A stretch of DNA of 64,000 nt from Eurosta solidaginis. Its lineage: Eukaryota; Arthropoda; Insecta; Diptera; Tephritidae. Location of the stretch: the NCBI RefSeq assembly GCF_040869045.1, contig NC_090319.1, positions 302,300,998 through 302,364,997 of the forward strand. Reading direction: 5' to 3'. Position numbers and translations under genes: made by a program. Positions 1 through 10,680 of this stretch are shown piece after piece; within the stretch, counting starts at the first letter, position 1, and each line of letters begins with the position of its first letter. The notes under the pieces are model-generated. The model worked only from the letters and a program-made list of their open reading frames with translations, made no database searches and was not told the origin of the DNA.

Positions 1-289
1 CAAAATAAGGGAAAACAACCACGTAGGAAAATGAACCTAGGGCAACCCTGGAATGTGTTTGTATGACATGTGTATCAAATGGAAGGTATTAAAGAGTATT
101 TTAAGAGGGAGTGGGCCATAGTTCTATAGATGGACGCCATTTAGGGATATCGCCATAACGGTGGACCAAGGGTGACTCTAGAATTTGTTTTGTACGATTA
201 GGGTATCAAATGAAGGGTGTTAATGAGTATTTTAAAAGGGAGCGGGCCTTAGCTATAGAAAGGTGTTAATGAGTATTTAAAAGGGCGTG

Positions 290-1715
290 GTCTTAGTTCT
301 ATAGGTGGACGCCTTTTCCAGATATCGCCATAAAGGTGGACCAAGGGTGACTCTAGAATTTGTTTTGTACGATATGGGTATCAAATGAAAGGTGTTAATG
401 AGTATTTTAAAAGGGAGCGGGCCTTAGTTCTATAGGTGGACGCCTTTTCGAGATATCTCCATAAAGGTGGACCAGGGGTGCCTCTAGAATTTGTTTGTAC
501 GATATGGGTATCAAATGAAAGGTGTTAATGAGTATTTAAAAGAGCGTGGGCTTAGTTCTATAGGTGGACGCCTTTTCCAGATATCGCCATAAAGGTGGAC
601 CAAGGGTGACTCTAGAATTTCTTTGTACGATATGGGTATCAAATGAAAGGCGTTAACGAGTATTTTAAAAGGGAGTGGGCCTTAGTTCTATAGGTGGACG
701 CCTTTTCGAGATACCTCCATAAAGGTGAACCAGGGGTGACTCTATAATTTGTTTGTACGATATGGGTATCAAATGAAAGGTGTTAATGAGTATTTTAAAA
801 GGGTGTGGGCCTTAATTCTATAGGCGGACGCCTTTTCGAGATATCTCCATAAAGGTTGACCAGGGGTGACTCTAGAATTTGTTTGAAAGGTGTTAATGAG
901 TATTTTAGAAGGGAGTGGACGTTAGTTCTATAGGTGGACGCCTTTTCGAGATATCGCCATAAAGGTGGACCAGGGGTGACTCTAGAATTTGTTTGAAAGG
1001 TGTTAATGAGTATTTTAAAATGGAGTGGGCCTTAGTTCTATAGGTAGACGCCTTTTCGAGATATCTCCATAAAGGTGGACCAGGGGTGACTCTAGAATGT
1101 GTTTGAAAGGTGATAATTAGTATTTTAAAAAGGAGTGGGCCTTAGTTCTATAGGTAGACGCCTTTTCGAGATATCTCCATAAAGGTGAACCAGGGGTGAC
1201 TCTAGAATTTGTTTGAAAGGTGTTAATGAGTATTTTAAAAGGGAGTGGGCCTTAGTTCTATAGGTAGACGCCTTTTCGAGATATCTCCATAAAGGTGGAC
1301 CAGGGGTGACTCTAGAATTTGTTTGAAAGGTGTTAATGAGTATTTTAAAAGGGAGTGGGCCTTAGTTCTATAGGTAGACACCTTTTCGAGATATCTCCAT
1401 AAAGGTGGACCAGGGGTGACTCTAGAATGTGTTTGAAAGGTGATAATTAGTATTTTAAAAAGGAGTGGTCCTTAGTTCTATAGGTAGACGCCTTTTCGAG
1501 ATATCTCCATAAAGGTGGACCAGGGGTGACTCTAGAATTTGTTTGAAAGGTGTTAATGAGTATTTTAGAAGGGAGTGGACGTTAGTTCTATAGGTGGACG
1601 CCTTTTCGAGATATCGCCATAAAGGCGGACCAGGGGTGACTCTAGAATTTGTTTGAAAGGTGATAATTAGTATTTTAAAAAGGAGTGGGCCTTAGTTCTA
1701 TGGGTGGACGCCTCT
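290..1715 (+). repeat. Minisatellite array inside Element A copy 1
   Basis: The phrase TTAGTTCTATAGGTGGACGC recurs about every 129-131 bases at 293, 424, 552 and 682, then every 110 bases from about 812 through 922, 1032, 1142, 1252, 1362, 1472, 1582 and 1692. The 110-base units lack a block of about 19 bases (TACGATATGGGTATCAAAT) that the longer units keep. No coding capacity is evident. It is the standard central array of this element family, not a CRISPR, since spacers are not unique. Confidence 0.9.
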
Positions 1716-2433
1716 TCGAGATATCGACCAAAATGTGGGCCAGGGTGACCCGGAACGTCATCTGTTGGATACCGCTAATTTATTTATATATGCAATACCA
1801 CGAACAGTATTCCTGCCAAGATTTCAAGGTTTTTTTATTTCGCCCTGCTCAACTTTTTTATTTTCTTCTACTTAATATGGTAGGTGTCATACCCATTTTA
1901 CAAAGTTTTTTTTCTAAAGTTATAATTTGCGTCAATAAACCAATCCAATTACCATGTTTCATCCCTTTTTTCGTATTTGGTATAGAATTATGGCATTTTT
2001 TCATTTTTCGTAATTTTCGTTATCGAAAAAGTGGGCGTGGTCATAGTCGGATTTCGGCCATTTTTTATACCAAAACAAAGTGGGTCCAGATAAGTACGTG
2101 AACTGAATTTAGTAAAGATATATCGATTTTTGCTCAAGTTATCGTGTTAACGGCCGAGCGGAAGGACAGACGGTCGATTGTGTATAAAAACTGGGCGTGG
2201 CTTCAACCGATTCACAGAAAACAGTTATCGTCCAAGAAGCTCAGCCCCTACCAAATTTATTTATATTTTATTTATTTATTTATTTATTTATTCAGTCTAT
2301 AAAGATACAGGTCTTACAGACTGCCAATAATGGTAGATACAAAAAATATTAACACAAAGATAACAAAATATACATGTAAATATATAGCTTACAAAAAAAT
2401 AATAAGTTCTTATAACAAACAATTTAAAAGCAA

Positions 2434-4344
2434 TTAAATAGCTGACTTTAAAATATTTATAAAAGCGTCCCTACACATAGAAAAATCAAGCTCAATAGAA
2501 GATGAAATCTTATTGAATTCGTTCAGGGCACGTGCAATTGGCGCATTCCTTCCATAATTGGTTCTAATATTGATACCATAAAACGGGCAAACATTACGAA
2601 GATCCCTCCTTGGAACATTAAAATTAATTTCCACAAGAAGGTCAGCGCAGTCTACATCTCCGTGGATAATGCCAAACAAGAAAGTCAAGGAGAGAATAGA
2701 TCTCCTGGCTTCCAGGGATTTAAGATTCAAAAGAAGTAAACGAGCAGTATATGGAGGAAGAGGGTATGTAAACCTTAATGACCGTAAAGCATACTTAAGA
2801 AAAACTTTTTGAACTCGCTCAAGCCTGTTGATTGAGAATTGTTGGAAAGGTCTCCAAATGATGGTAGCATACTCAAGATGAGAACGCACGAATGAGGAGT
2901 AGAGTACTTTTAAAGTATACGGGTCAGAAAACTCCGAACTATTACGCCGAATGAAGCCTAGGATAGCATAGGCCTTGGCAACGATGCAATCAATATGGTT
3001 CACGAACATAAATTTTGTATCAAATACAACCCCAAGATCTTTGATTTTTTCAACAGTCTGCAACGTACTGTTAGCGATACTAAACGAACTGTTGAGATTT
3101 GAACGAGATTTTGAGTAGGTTACGTGGAAGCATTTATTTATATTTAATGAAAGATGAGATCGAATGCACCATGAGTAAAGTTTATCAATATCAGCTTGAA
3201 GATTAATAATATCGTTTGCGGAATTTACAACAGAGTAAACTTTGAGATCATCGGCGTACAACAGAAATCTAGCGTAAGAGAAGCATGAGCTAATGTCATT
3301 GATGAATAAGATAAAAAGCAGTGGTCCCAAAATACTACCCTGCGGGACGCCCGATGTCGCCAAAAAGGGATCTGATGATACCCCATCAATAGAGACGGCA
3401 CACCATCTATTACTTAGATATGATTTTAGCCACTGCAAAAAGGTTGAATGAAAGCCAAGGCAGTACAGCTTGTGAATTAGAACATCATGCGATACCTTAT
3501 CAAAAGCTTTGGAAAAGTCGGTATAAATACAGTCGACCTGAAGACCAGATGAAAAGGCAGAGATACAATATTCACTGAACTCCACAAGATTGGAAACGGT
3601 AAAGCGACCAGAAACAAACCCATGCTGTCTCGGACAGATCAAGTGCTTCACTGAAAAATAAATCTTTTCCTTGACAACGCACTCAAATAGCTTAGAAACG
3701 GTGGAAAGCTTTGAAATTGGCCTGTAATTGCAGACATCAGTCTTACTGCCAGATTTATAAATAGGAGTTATCGAGGCGAATTTCCAAGCATCAATAAACT
3801 CACCAAAGCTAAGTGATAAATTGAACATGATCTCTAACGGGACAACTAGGGAAGTGCATCCTTTTAGCAAGGCAGCCGAGAGACCATCAATGTCAGCTTT
3901 AGTAGAGTTGCTCAGTTTCGAGATGCCACTGAAGATATCTTCAGATGAAATTGACATTGAACCAAAATTTAGGGATGAATAAATTTCAGACGAGAAGTCA
4001 GACGAGGGACTAGCATCATTATTAGCAAAATTAGAACTAAAAAAATCAGCAAACGCGTTAGCCACATTGTGGGGAGTGTTAGCAGGTCTGTCATTGTAGA
4101 AGACGGTGGCAGGCACCGAGGAGCGAGATTTCTTCGACTTAACGTAATTCCAGAATGCTTTCGGGTTAGACTTTATATTCGTCTCAAAGCTTGTAATGTA
4201 GTTTCTGTAAAGAAACTTCTCTAGACAGTTGAAATCCTTCACATAATGTTTATATTTGGTAAGAAATAACGGGTTTTTGGTTCTTTTAAACTTTTTGAAG
4301 AACTTGTTTCTTAAATTCTTCAACTTAACCTTGTTGTGTACCAT
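2434..4344 (-). CDS. LINE-A1 ORF2 reverse transcriptase portion
   Basis: A 636-residue frame with ordered RT motifs: a KSGSKTDVCNYRPIS block near residue 197, IYTDFSKAFDKVSHDVLIHK near 272, TSGVPQGSILGPLLF near 330, the catalytic YADD near 363, and a KDLGVVFD thumb-side block near 434. It ends with a TAA-terminated tail rather than an RNase H domain, which fits CR1/L2-type or jockey-type elements. It is uninterrupted across RT but is separated from its endonuclease by a frameshift, so the copy is probably inactive. It is related to, but clearly a different family from, the LINE at 31642-34265. Confidence 0.9.
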   Translation of the reverse strand: MVHNKVKLKNLRNKFFKKFKRTKNPLFLTKYKHYVKDFNCLEKFLYRNYITSFETNIKSNPKAFWNYVKSKKSRSSVPATVFYNDRPANTPHNVANAFADFFSSNFANNDASPSSDFSSEIYSSLNFGSMSISSEDIFSGISKLSNSTKADIDGLSAALLKGCTSLVVPLEIMFNLSLSFGEFIDAWKFASITPIYKSGSKTDVCNYRPISKLSTVSKLFECVVKEKIYFSVKHLICPRQHGFVSGRFTVSNLVEFSEYCISAFSSGLQVDCIYTDFSKAFDKVSHDVLIHKLYCLGFHSTFLQWLKSYLSNRWCAVSIDGVSSDPFLATSGVPQGSILGPLLFILFINDISSCFSYARFLLYADDLKVYSVVNSANDIINLQADIDKLYSWCIRSHLSLNINKCFHVTYSKSRSNLNSSFSIANSTLQTVEKIKDLGVVFDTKFMFVNHIDCIVAKAYAILGFIRRNSSEFSDPYTLKVLYSSFVRSHLEYATIIWRPFQQFSINRLERVQKVFLKYALRSLRFTYPLPPYTARLLLLNLKSLEARRSILSLTFLFGIIHGDVDCADLLVEINFNVPRRDLRNVCPFYGINIRTNYGRNAPIARALNEFNKISSSIELDFSMCRDAFINILKSAI

Positions 4345-5387
4345 GGCAACCTATATGGTTTCCTTTTCGCAACTGGTACATGCCTCGTACACAGATCAAA
4401 GAGAGTCAACTTAAATATTTCAAAGCAATGACCAACATCAGAGATGGAAAGCAAATTGGCCCAGTCTATTTCAGCTAGATCCTGATCGAGTCTAGAAAAA
4501 TCACACTTCGAAAAGTTAAATGAAAAATCATCAATTAAAGAGCGAGCTCCAAACTCATAAAATTCGAGTTTAAGAATTAGAGCAGAATGGTGCATATCCG
4601 TCGGAGCGAATGGCGCATGGCACTCAGAAAGATTAGAATTTATGTCATTACTAATAAAAATTAGATCTAATATTCTATCGAGCCTGTTTTTGAAACTATT
4701 GATTTGATGCAAATTTAGACTTAAGATATTATCTATAACGTATGACTCAAAAGACTTAGTAATATTATTAGGTAATAGGCCTGACGCAGAGTAACTATGA
4801 GACCAAGAAATATCACAAAGGTTAAAATCCCCTAAAACACATAAGTGATTATCTCCTAATTTACTTAAAACTAGGGACGATATATTGTTGACATGAGCTT
4901 TGTAAATTTCTTCCAAGCTGTTCGGCGGTATGTATGATGCAACCAGATATAGAGATCCAGACTGTGGAGAACCACGGACATTGACGCAGATCTGGTCAAG
5001 GATGGTATCAGAATTATCTAACATAATAAGGGAGGCATTATACTTGCGTTGGACAGCAATTAGTACGCCACCCCCTCTTGAATGCCCAGTTTTAGTACAA
5101 TCCCTGTCCTTACGAAAAACGACGAATAGCTTGGGATCGAAGAACTCAGCGTCGAAAAAATCCGAAGTAAGCCAGGATTCAACAATGACAAAAATATCGT
5201 ACTCCAATTGGCAACTAAATGCTCTCAAAATGTGCGATTTAGTCCTGATACCAGAAGCATTTTGGAAATACACTTTAAGCTGTTTGTTAATTATGTTCTC
5301 ATTACTGCTGGAAACTAGGTGAACTGGAGTTGCTTTTCCACTTGAGGAAAAAAACGGAAAGGGCGAACATTCACACCAGCAGGCCAC
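4320..5387 (-). CDS. LINE-A1 ORF2 endonuclease portion (frameshifted from RT)
   Basis: A 355-residue frame with the signature blocks of an apurinic/apyrimidinic-type (exonuclease-endonuclease-phosphatase) nuclease: QNASGIRTK near residue 42, VESWL near 69, GGGVLIAV near 105, YIPP near 152, GDFNLCDISW near 187, LDLIFIS near 238 and the catalytic D-x-H in TDMHHSAL near 263. In LINEs this nuclease nicks target DNA to prime reverse transcription. The frame ends at 4320, and the reverse transcriptase continues in another phase from 4344, so a one-base slip near 4330 has broken ORF2. The true ORF2 start cannot be fixed because it overlaps ORF1. Confidence 0.85.
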   Translation of the reverse strand: MACWCECSPFPFFSSSGKATPVHLVSSSNENIINKQLKVYFQNASGIRTKSHILRAFSCQLEYDIFVIVESWLTSDFFDAEFFDPKLFVVFRKDRDCTKTGHSRGGGVLIAVQRKYNASLIMLDNSDTILDQICVNVRGSPQSGSLYLVASYIPPNSLEEIYKAHVNNISSLVLSKLGDNHLCVLGDFNLCDISWSHSYSASGLLPNNITKSFESYVIDNILSLNLHQINSFKNRLDRILDLIFISNDINSNLSECHAPFAPTDMHHSALILKLEFYEFGARSLIDDFSFNFSKCDFSRLDQDLAEIDWANLLSISDVGHCFEIFKLTLFDLCTRHVPVAKRKPYRLPWYTTRLS

Positions 5388-5515
5388 AAGTCTGGCGATA
5401 AAATTTTCTCATAAACAGCATTAGTAACGCCAAGCTTAAAGTTGACTTTGGTTATTGAGTCAACAGGTGTATCTTTCTTAACGAGCCCTTTGCATGAAAA
5501 ATTAGATCGATCGAT
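5315..5515 (-). pseudogene. LINE-A1 ORF1 C-terminal fragment
   Basis: On the minus strand an open frame enters from the truncated 5' edge and ends with TAG at 5315. It contains the segment LGVTNAVYEKILSPDLWPAG followed by VNVRPFRFF, which resembles the C-terminal RNA-binding part of CR1/L2-type ORF1 proteins (a WP-G-V-R pattern). The frame overlaps the endonuclease frame by about 70 bases in a different phase, as ORF1 and ORF2 often do in this class. The N-terminal part is lost by 5' truncation, so it is a fragment. Identification is by motif only. Confidence 0.55.
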
Positions 5516-5564
5516 TTCACAAGGATTGGCAAATTTTTGTTCGACTTATGGCATTAAAAGTAAA

Positions 5565-5925
5565 AATAAAATAAATTTAAGGCGCGATAACCTCCGAAGA
5601 GATCTAAGGCCGAGCTTCGCTTCCAATTTGCGTCGTGCTCCTCTTGATTTTCCCTACAAATTGGCTGGACGGGACCTACATGTTTTATGCCGACTCCGAA
5701 CGGCATCTGCAAGTTTGCATCTGAGTTTTCACTGAGAGCTTTTCATGGCAGAAATACACCCGTAGCGCTTACCAAACACTGCCGAGGGGCGACCCCGCTT
5801 AGAAAAATTTTCTTCTAATTGAAAAACCTTATTTCTAAAATTTTGATGTTGCTTTGTCCGGGGTGCGAACCCAGGGCATACGGTGTGGTAGGTGGAGCAC
5901 GCTACCATCACACCGCGTCATAAGT
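5565..5925 (-). mobile_element. SINE type 1 (tRNA-headed), nearly full length
   Basis: Read on the minus strand it starts with a tRNA-like head: an A-box-like TGGTAGCGTGC and a B-box GGTTCGCACCC about 30 bases later, the internal promoter of RNA polymerase III. The body includes GGTCGCCCCTCGGCAGTG and ends CTTCGGAGGTTATCGCGCC followed by an AATTTATTTTATTTTTA tail. Related copies lie at 8950-9150, 46468-46665 and 48465-48775. The head does not fold into a plausible functional tRNA and lacks a full acceptor stem, so it is called a SINE, not a tRNA gene. It lies inside Element A copy 1. Confidence 0.75.
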
Positions 5926-6439
5926 TCAACTCAGCTACCAAGTTTCATCGCTTTATCCGTCTTTGGTAATGAATTATCGCACTTTTTGTGTTTTTCGAAA
6001 TTTTCGATATCGATAAAGTGGGCGTGGTTATAGTCCGATTTCGTTCATTTTAAATAGCGATCTGAGATGAGTGCCCGGGAACCTATATACCAAAATTCAT
6101 ATCAAGATACCTCAAAATTTACTCAAGTTATCGTGTTAACGGACGGACGGACATGGCTCAATCGAAGTTTTTTCGATCCTGATGATTTTGATATATGGAA
6201 GTCTATATCTATCTCGATTCCTTTATACCTGTACAACCAACCGTTTTCCAATCAAAGTTATTATACTCTGTGAGATCTTCTCAACTGAGTATAAAAAAAA
6301 AACTTCATATTATGGCATTAAGCAATCAAATACATATTAAAGGCAATTACAGACTTTATTACGGATTTTATGTATTGCTTTTTTTAAGGTAGATCAACGA
6401 TTACTGCTCACGAATAGAAATTGTTAGATACATTTTATT

Positions 6440-8767
6440 ATACTCAGTTGAGCAGAGCTCACAGAGTATATTAACTTTGATTGGATAACGGTTGGTTGTA
6501 CAGGTATAAAGGAATCGAGATAGATATAGACTTCCATATATCAAAATCATCAGTATCGAAAAAAAATTTGATTGAGCCATGTCCGTCCGTCCGTCCGTCT
6601 GTCCGTTAACACGATAACTTGAGTAAATTTTGAGGTATCTTGATGAAATTTGGTATGCAGATTCCTGGGCACTCATCTCAGATCGCTATTTAAAATGAGC
6701 GATATCGGACTATAACCACGCCCACTTTTTCGATATCGAAAATTTCGTAAAACCGAAAAAATGCGATAATTCATTGCCAAAGGCGGTTAAAGCGATGAAA
6801 CTTGGTAGATGGGTTGATGTTATGACGCAGAATAGAAAATTAGTAACATTTTGGACAATGGGCGTGGCACCGCCCACTTTTACAAGAAGATAATTTAAAA
6901 GTTTTGCAAGCTTTAATTGGCAGTCGTTGAAGATATCATGATGAAATTTGGCAGGAACGTTACTACTATTACTATATATGTGCTAAATAAAAATTAGCAA
7001 AATTGGATGAAGAACACGCCCACTTTTTAAAAAAAAAATTTTTTAATTCAAATTTTAACAAAAAATTTAATATCTTTACTGTATATAAGTAAATTAAGTC
7101 AAAATTCAACTACAGTAATGATATGATGCAACAAAATACAAAAATAAAAGAAATTTTCAAAATGGGCGTGGCTCCGCCCATTTTCATTTAGTTTGTCTAG
7201 AATACTTTTAATGCCATAAGTCGAACAAAAATTTACCAATCCTTCTCAAATTTGGTAGGGGCATAGACTCTATGACGGTAACTGTTCTCTGTGAAAATGG
7301 GCGAAATCGGTAGAAGCGACGCCCAGTTTTTATACACAGTCCACCGTCTGTCCTTCCGCTCGGCCGTTAACATAATAACTTGAGCAAAAACCGATATATC
7401 TTTACTAAACTGAGCCCACGTACTCACTTTATCTTGGTATAAAAAATGGCCGAAATCCGACCATAACCATGCCCACTTTATCGATATCGAAAATTACGAA
7501 AAATTAAAAAAATGCCATAATTCTATACCAAATACGAAAAAAGGGATGAAACATGGTAACTGGATTGGCTTATTGACGCAAAATATAACTTTGGAAAAAA
7601 CTTTGTAAAATGGGTGTGACACCTACCATATTAGGTAGAAGAAAATGAAAAAGTTCTACAAGGCGAAATCAACAGCCCTTGGAATCTTGGCAGGAATACT
7701 GTTAGTGGTATTGCATATATAAATAAATTAGCAGTACCCGACAGATGATTTTCTGGATTACCTGGTCCACATTTTGGTCGATATCGCGAGAACGCCTTCA
7801 CATTTACATCTAAGGGCCACTCGCTTTTAAAACCCTCATTAATACCTTTAATTTGATATCCATATCGTACAAACACATTCCAGAGTCACCCCTGGCCCAC
7901 CCTAATGGCGATATCTCGAAAAGGCGTCCACCTATAGATCTAATGCCCACTCTCTCTTAAAATGCTCAGTAACACCTTTCGTTTGATACCCATATCGTAC
8001 TAACATTCTAGAGTCACCCCTGGCCCACCCTAATGCCGATATCTCGAAAAGGCGTCCACCTATAGAACTAAGGATAACTCCCTTTTAAAATACTCATTAC
8101 CCTCTTTCATTTGATACCCATATCGTACAAACACATTCTAGAGTCACCCCTGGCCCACCCTAATGGCGATATCTCGAAAAGGCGTCCACCTATAGACCTA
8201 ATGCCCACTCCCTCTTAAAATGCTCAGTAACACCTTTCTTTTGATACCCATATCGTACAAACATTCTAGAGTCACCCCTGGCCCACCCTAATGGCGATAT
8301 CTCGAAACGGCGTCCACCTATGGAACTAAGGATCACTCCTTTTCAAAATACTCATTAACAGCTTTAATTTGATACCCATATCGTACAAACATATTCTAGA
8401 GTCACCCCTGGTCCACCTTTATGGCGATTTCTCGAAAAGGCGTTCACCTATAGAACTAAAGCCCATTCCCTTTTAAAATACTCATTACCACCTTTCATTT
8501 GATACCCATATCGTACAAACAAATTCTAGAGTCAGCCCTGGTCCACCTTTATGGCGATATCCCTAAATGGCGTCCATCCATAGAACTATGGCCTACTCTC
8601 TCTTAAAATACTCTTTAATACCTTCCATTTGATACACATGTCATACAACCACATCCCAGGGTTACCCTAGGTTCATTTTCCTACATGGTGATTTTCCTTA
8701 TTTTGTCTCCATAGCTCTCAACTGAGTATGTAATGTTCGGTTACACCCGAACTTAGCCTTCCTTACT
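6440..8767 (-). mobile_element. Element A copy 2, inverted relative to copy 1
   Basis: The minus strand carries the complete right-to-left order of Element A: the TATACTCAGTTGAG terminus at about 6449, the CCGTCCGTCCGTC block near 6581, the body, a minisatellite of six to seven units between about 7880 and 8600 (CTAGAGTCACCCCTGGCCCA phrases), and the other end ACTTAGCCTTCCTTACTTG at about 8750-8769. The last part contains the GTTCGG/CCGAAC hairpin typical of this end. It is separated from copy 1 by only about 145 bases and has no nested insertion. Confidence 0.8.
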
Positions 8768-8949
8768 TGTTCATTTCTATTTTTGATTTCTTCAGTTGTT
8801 TGTGGGTTTTGTTAATTGATAAATTACAACGCAAAATTAAAAAAAAAAGTTTGTGTTAAACAATAATTAGTAATACATATTCAGGCGAATATACACAACA
8901 GCGTTTTTAGGATACAATGTTGATCATATTTAATTCCAATATTAAATAA

Positions 8950-9150
8950 ATAAATGCAAGGCGCGATACCCTCCGAGGAGATTTTAGGCCGAGCTTCTAT
9001 TCACATTTGCGTCGTCCTCCTTTTAATTTTCGCTATAGATTGGCCGGACGAGACCTACATGTTTAATGCCGACCCCGAACGGCGTCTCAAGGCAGATCAA
9101 TTTTCACTGAGAAGCTTTTCATGGCAGAAATACACTCAGTGTTTCCAATA
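8950..9150 (-). mobile_element. SINE type 1 fragment (3' half)
   Basis: The segment matches the 3' half of the SINE at 5565-5925 (AAGGCGCGATACCCTCCGAG at the tail side, then the GACCTACATGTTTAATGCCG block and CTTTTCATGGCAGAAATACA). The tRNA-like head is absent, so it is truncated. It is in the same orientation as the first copy. Confidence 0.65.
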
Positions 9151-9772
9151 TTGGATTGAGTAAAAAATTGTTTTTTTTTTACTTTATGAGTTGTCTTTTA
9201 ATCTCAAAGTCGATTCAATGGGCCTTAGGAACTATTTAATTTATTTATAAAATAATAAAAATATAATAATAAAACTATGAAAAAATTATTTTGAGAAAAA
9301 TGTGATTGTGAAGTTTTTTTGCAGTGCCCAGTATTCGAGAAAATATATTTTTGTCCATTAATCTATTCATAAGGCTTTTTTATTTAACTTTAAATACGGT
9401 GAGTATCCACCCTAAATTTAAAAGGTTCCAAAGACACCTTTTTGAACATTTTTGTCCCTTTTTAAAACTGCAGTTTGACGCAATATCTTGTCGTTACTAC
9501 TAGGCTATATTTCAAGAATATCAAAACCGATGAAGTCCAAGCAACAACCCATAAGCCTCAGCTATTTTTTTCTAAGGGTATGCGTGAAAATATGGATCAG
9601 AATATTCGAATATTTAAAAAAAATTTCCCCTACCAGTCAGGAGAATCTACAGACACTGCTATTCATAGCCTTATGGAAAAAATTAAATAGACTTTGAAGT
9701 TTAAAAATAAAAACCTATAGAATTGATACACAAGGGTATGTAGATGCCTAAGTAATCTGCATAACAGGGAAT
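9151..9772. other. AT-rich stretch without recognised feature
   Basis: AT-rich sequence. Short open frames near 9475-9697 show no recognisable motif on either strand. Nothing else is seen. Confidence 0.5.
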
Positions 9773-9861
9773 GTTAGGTTAAGTTAGAGTGGCCACCGGT
9801 GCGAGCACCAGTGCACTTAGGCCCAAAAAGGTCCCATTGTGATACTACGTGGGTCTCTCCC

Positions 9862-10659
9862 CTACTCAAACCAACAGCTGGATACAGCAAACGTCAGGAG
9901 TTTCTTAGGTTCCAACTTAGCCAGATCACAAAGATCGTGTAAGAAGGGAGATGCCAGAAATGTCTTCCTCTTGTGCCAAAGCGCGGGACAATCGCACAGA
10001 ATATGTTTGGCTATTTCTATCTCCTCTTCGTCTTTGCAGCTCCTGCAGTAATCATTATAGGGAGCACCCAGCCGTTGTGCGTGCCTCCCGATTGCTATGT
10101 GGCCGGTTATAAGTCCAACCACCAGATATATGTCCCCCCTACCAAGAAGAAGGAGACTTTTCGTGCGTCTCGCGTCCCATTCAGGCCACACGAGCTTGGA
10201 GTGGTAGCAGGATTCAAGATTGCTCCATCTCACACCCGCTTCCCTAAGGAAAATCACTTTCAAAATGAGCTTACAGGTAGCGAGCGGCATGCTCAGTCTC
10301 TTCCAGGAAGACAAAAGCGGAACGGATGTGCCTCCTCTTGCAAGTTCGTCAGCCATCTCATTCCCCGGTATATTCGAGTGTCCAGGCACCCATACCAGAC
10401 TGAGGGAAGTTTGCTCAGCGATCTCGTTAAGAGATTTGCGGCACTTCTCTACTTTCCTGGACTTACATGTGACCGATCCAAGTGCTTTTAGTGCAGCCTG
10501 GCTGTCAGAGTAAATATAAATTTGGTTATAGCCGTAAGCAGCCTTCTCCAGGTGATTATCCAGTTTGGAGCCGTCAGTATATATCTGCAGCCTATCGCTC
10601 AGGTCCGGCGGCTCCTTCAACCAATAATCCCTATCCGGGATAATAACCTCGTACTTCAT
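9862..10659 (-). pseudogene. LINE-D copy 1 RNase H and zinc-finger tail
   Basis: A 265-residue open frame. It contains RNase H motif one IYTDGSKLD (residues 26-34), the helix with the next acidic residue IYSDSQAALKALG (50-62) and the third block VWVPGHSNIPGNEMADELA (94-112), then the cysteine-rich tail CRSCKDEEEIEIAKHILCDC (203-222, a CxxC...HxxxC pattern). Between the first and second RNase H blocks only about 15 residues remain, whereas the related copy near 55100 has about 60; the strand with the catalytic Glu (the FQAE block) is missing. The enzyme should therefore be inactive although the frame stays open. Confidence 0.8.
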
Positions 10660-10680
10660 ATTGAAAAATACAGTCGGAGC

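Larger units (their letters stand above)
2264..5515 (-). mobile_element. LINE-A1, CR1-like non-LTR retrotransposon, 5' truncated in ORF1
   Basis: Minus-strand LINE inserted into Element A. The 3' end (low coordinates) is an AAATA-type tail at 2264-2292 preceded by a small hairpin (CAGTCT at 2293-2298 with AGACTG at 2318-2323). From 5' to 3' it holds the end of ORF1, an APE-type endonuclease and a reverse transcriptase. The Element A sequence reads straight across the insertion: CCTACCAAATTT on the left and AAGGATTGGCAAATTTTTG on the right. The target duplication is short and degraded (an ATTT-like repeat at both edges), so the exact edge is approximate. Confidence 0.85.
1..6292 (+). mobile_element. 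Element A copy 1, DINE-1/Helentron-like, left end clipped, with nested insertions
   Basis: Non-coding element. The order is a minisatellite array (to about 1715), an AT-rich body with GGGCGTGG blocks, a GGACGGACGGACATGGCTC block near 6144, and a right end CTCAACTGAGTATA at about 6279-6292. The same order occurs in the full copy at 22273-24928. Sub-terminal inverted repeats, a central minisatellite and a hairpin near the right end match the DINE-1/HINE group of non-autonomous Helentron relatives; this class assignment is inference. A LINE (2264-5515) and a SINE (5565-5925) sit inside it. About 370 bases of the element, present at 24170-24543, are missing where the SINE lies. No Rep/helicase gene is visible anywhere in the window. 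Confidence 0.7.

Noticed and set aside
1..1715. Regular direct repeats that look CRISPR-like
   Set aside because: No unique spacers, unit length 110-131 bases, and the array recurs inside every long Element A copy; it is a transposon minisatellite in a eukaryotic genome.
1685..2101. A 138-residue open frame on the plus strand
   Set aside because: It lies in the AT-rich body of Element A, is not conserved in the other copies and has no motif; hydrophobicity comes from base composition.
5880..5922. Possible tRNA gene (A and B boxes on the minus strand)
   Set aside because: No complete cloverleaf and the unit is fused to a repeated body with a T/A-rich tail; it is the promoter head of a SINE. 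The same applies at 26110-26165.
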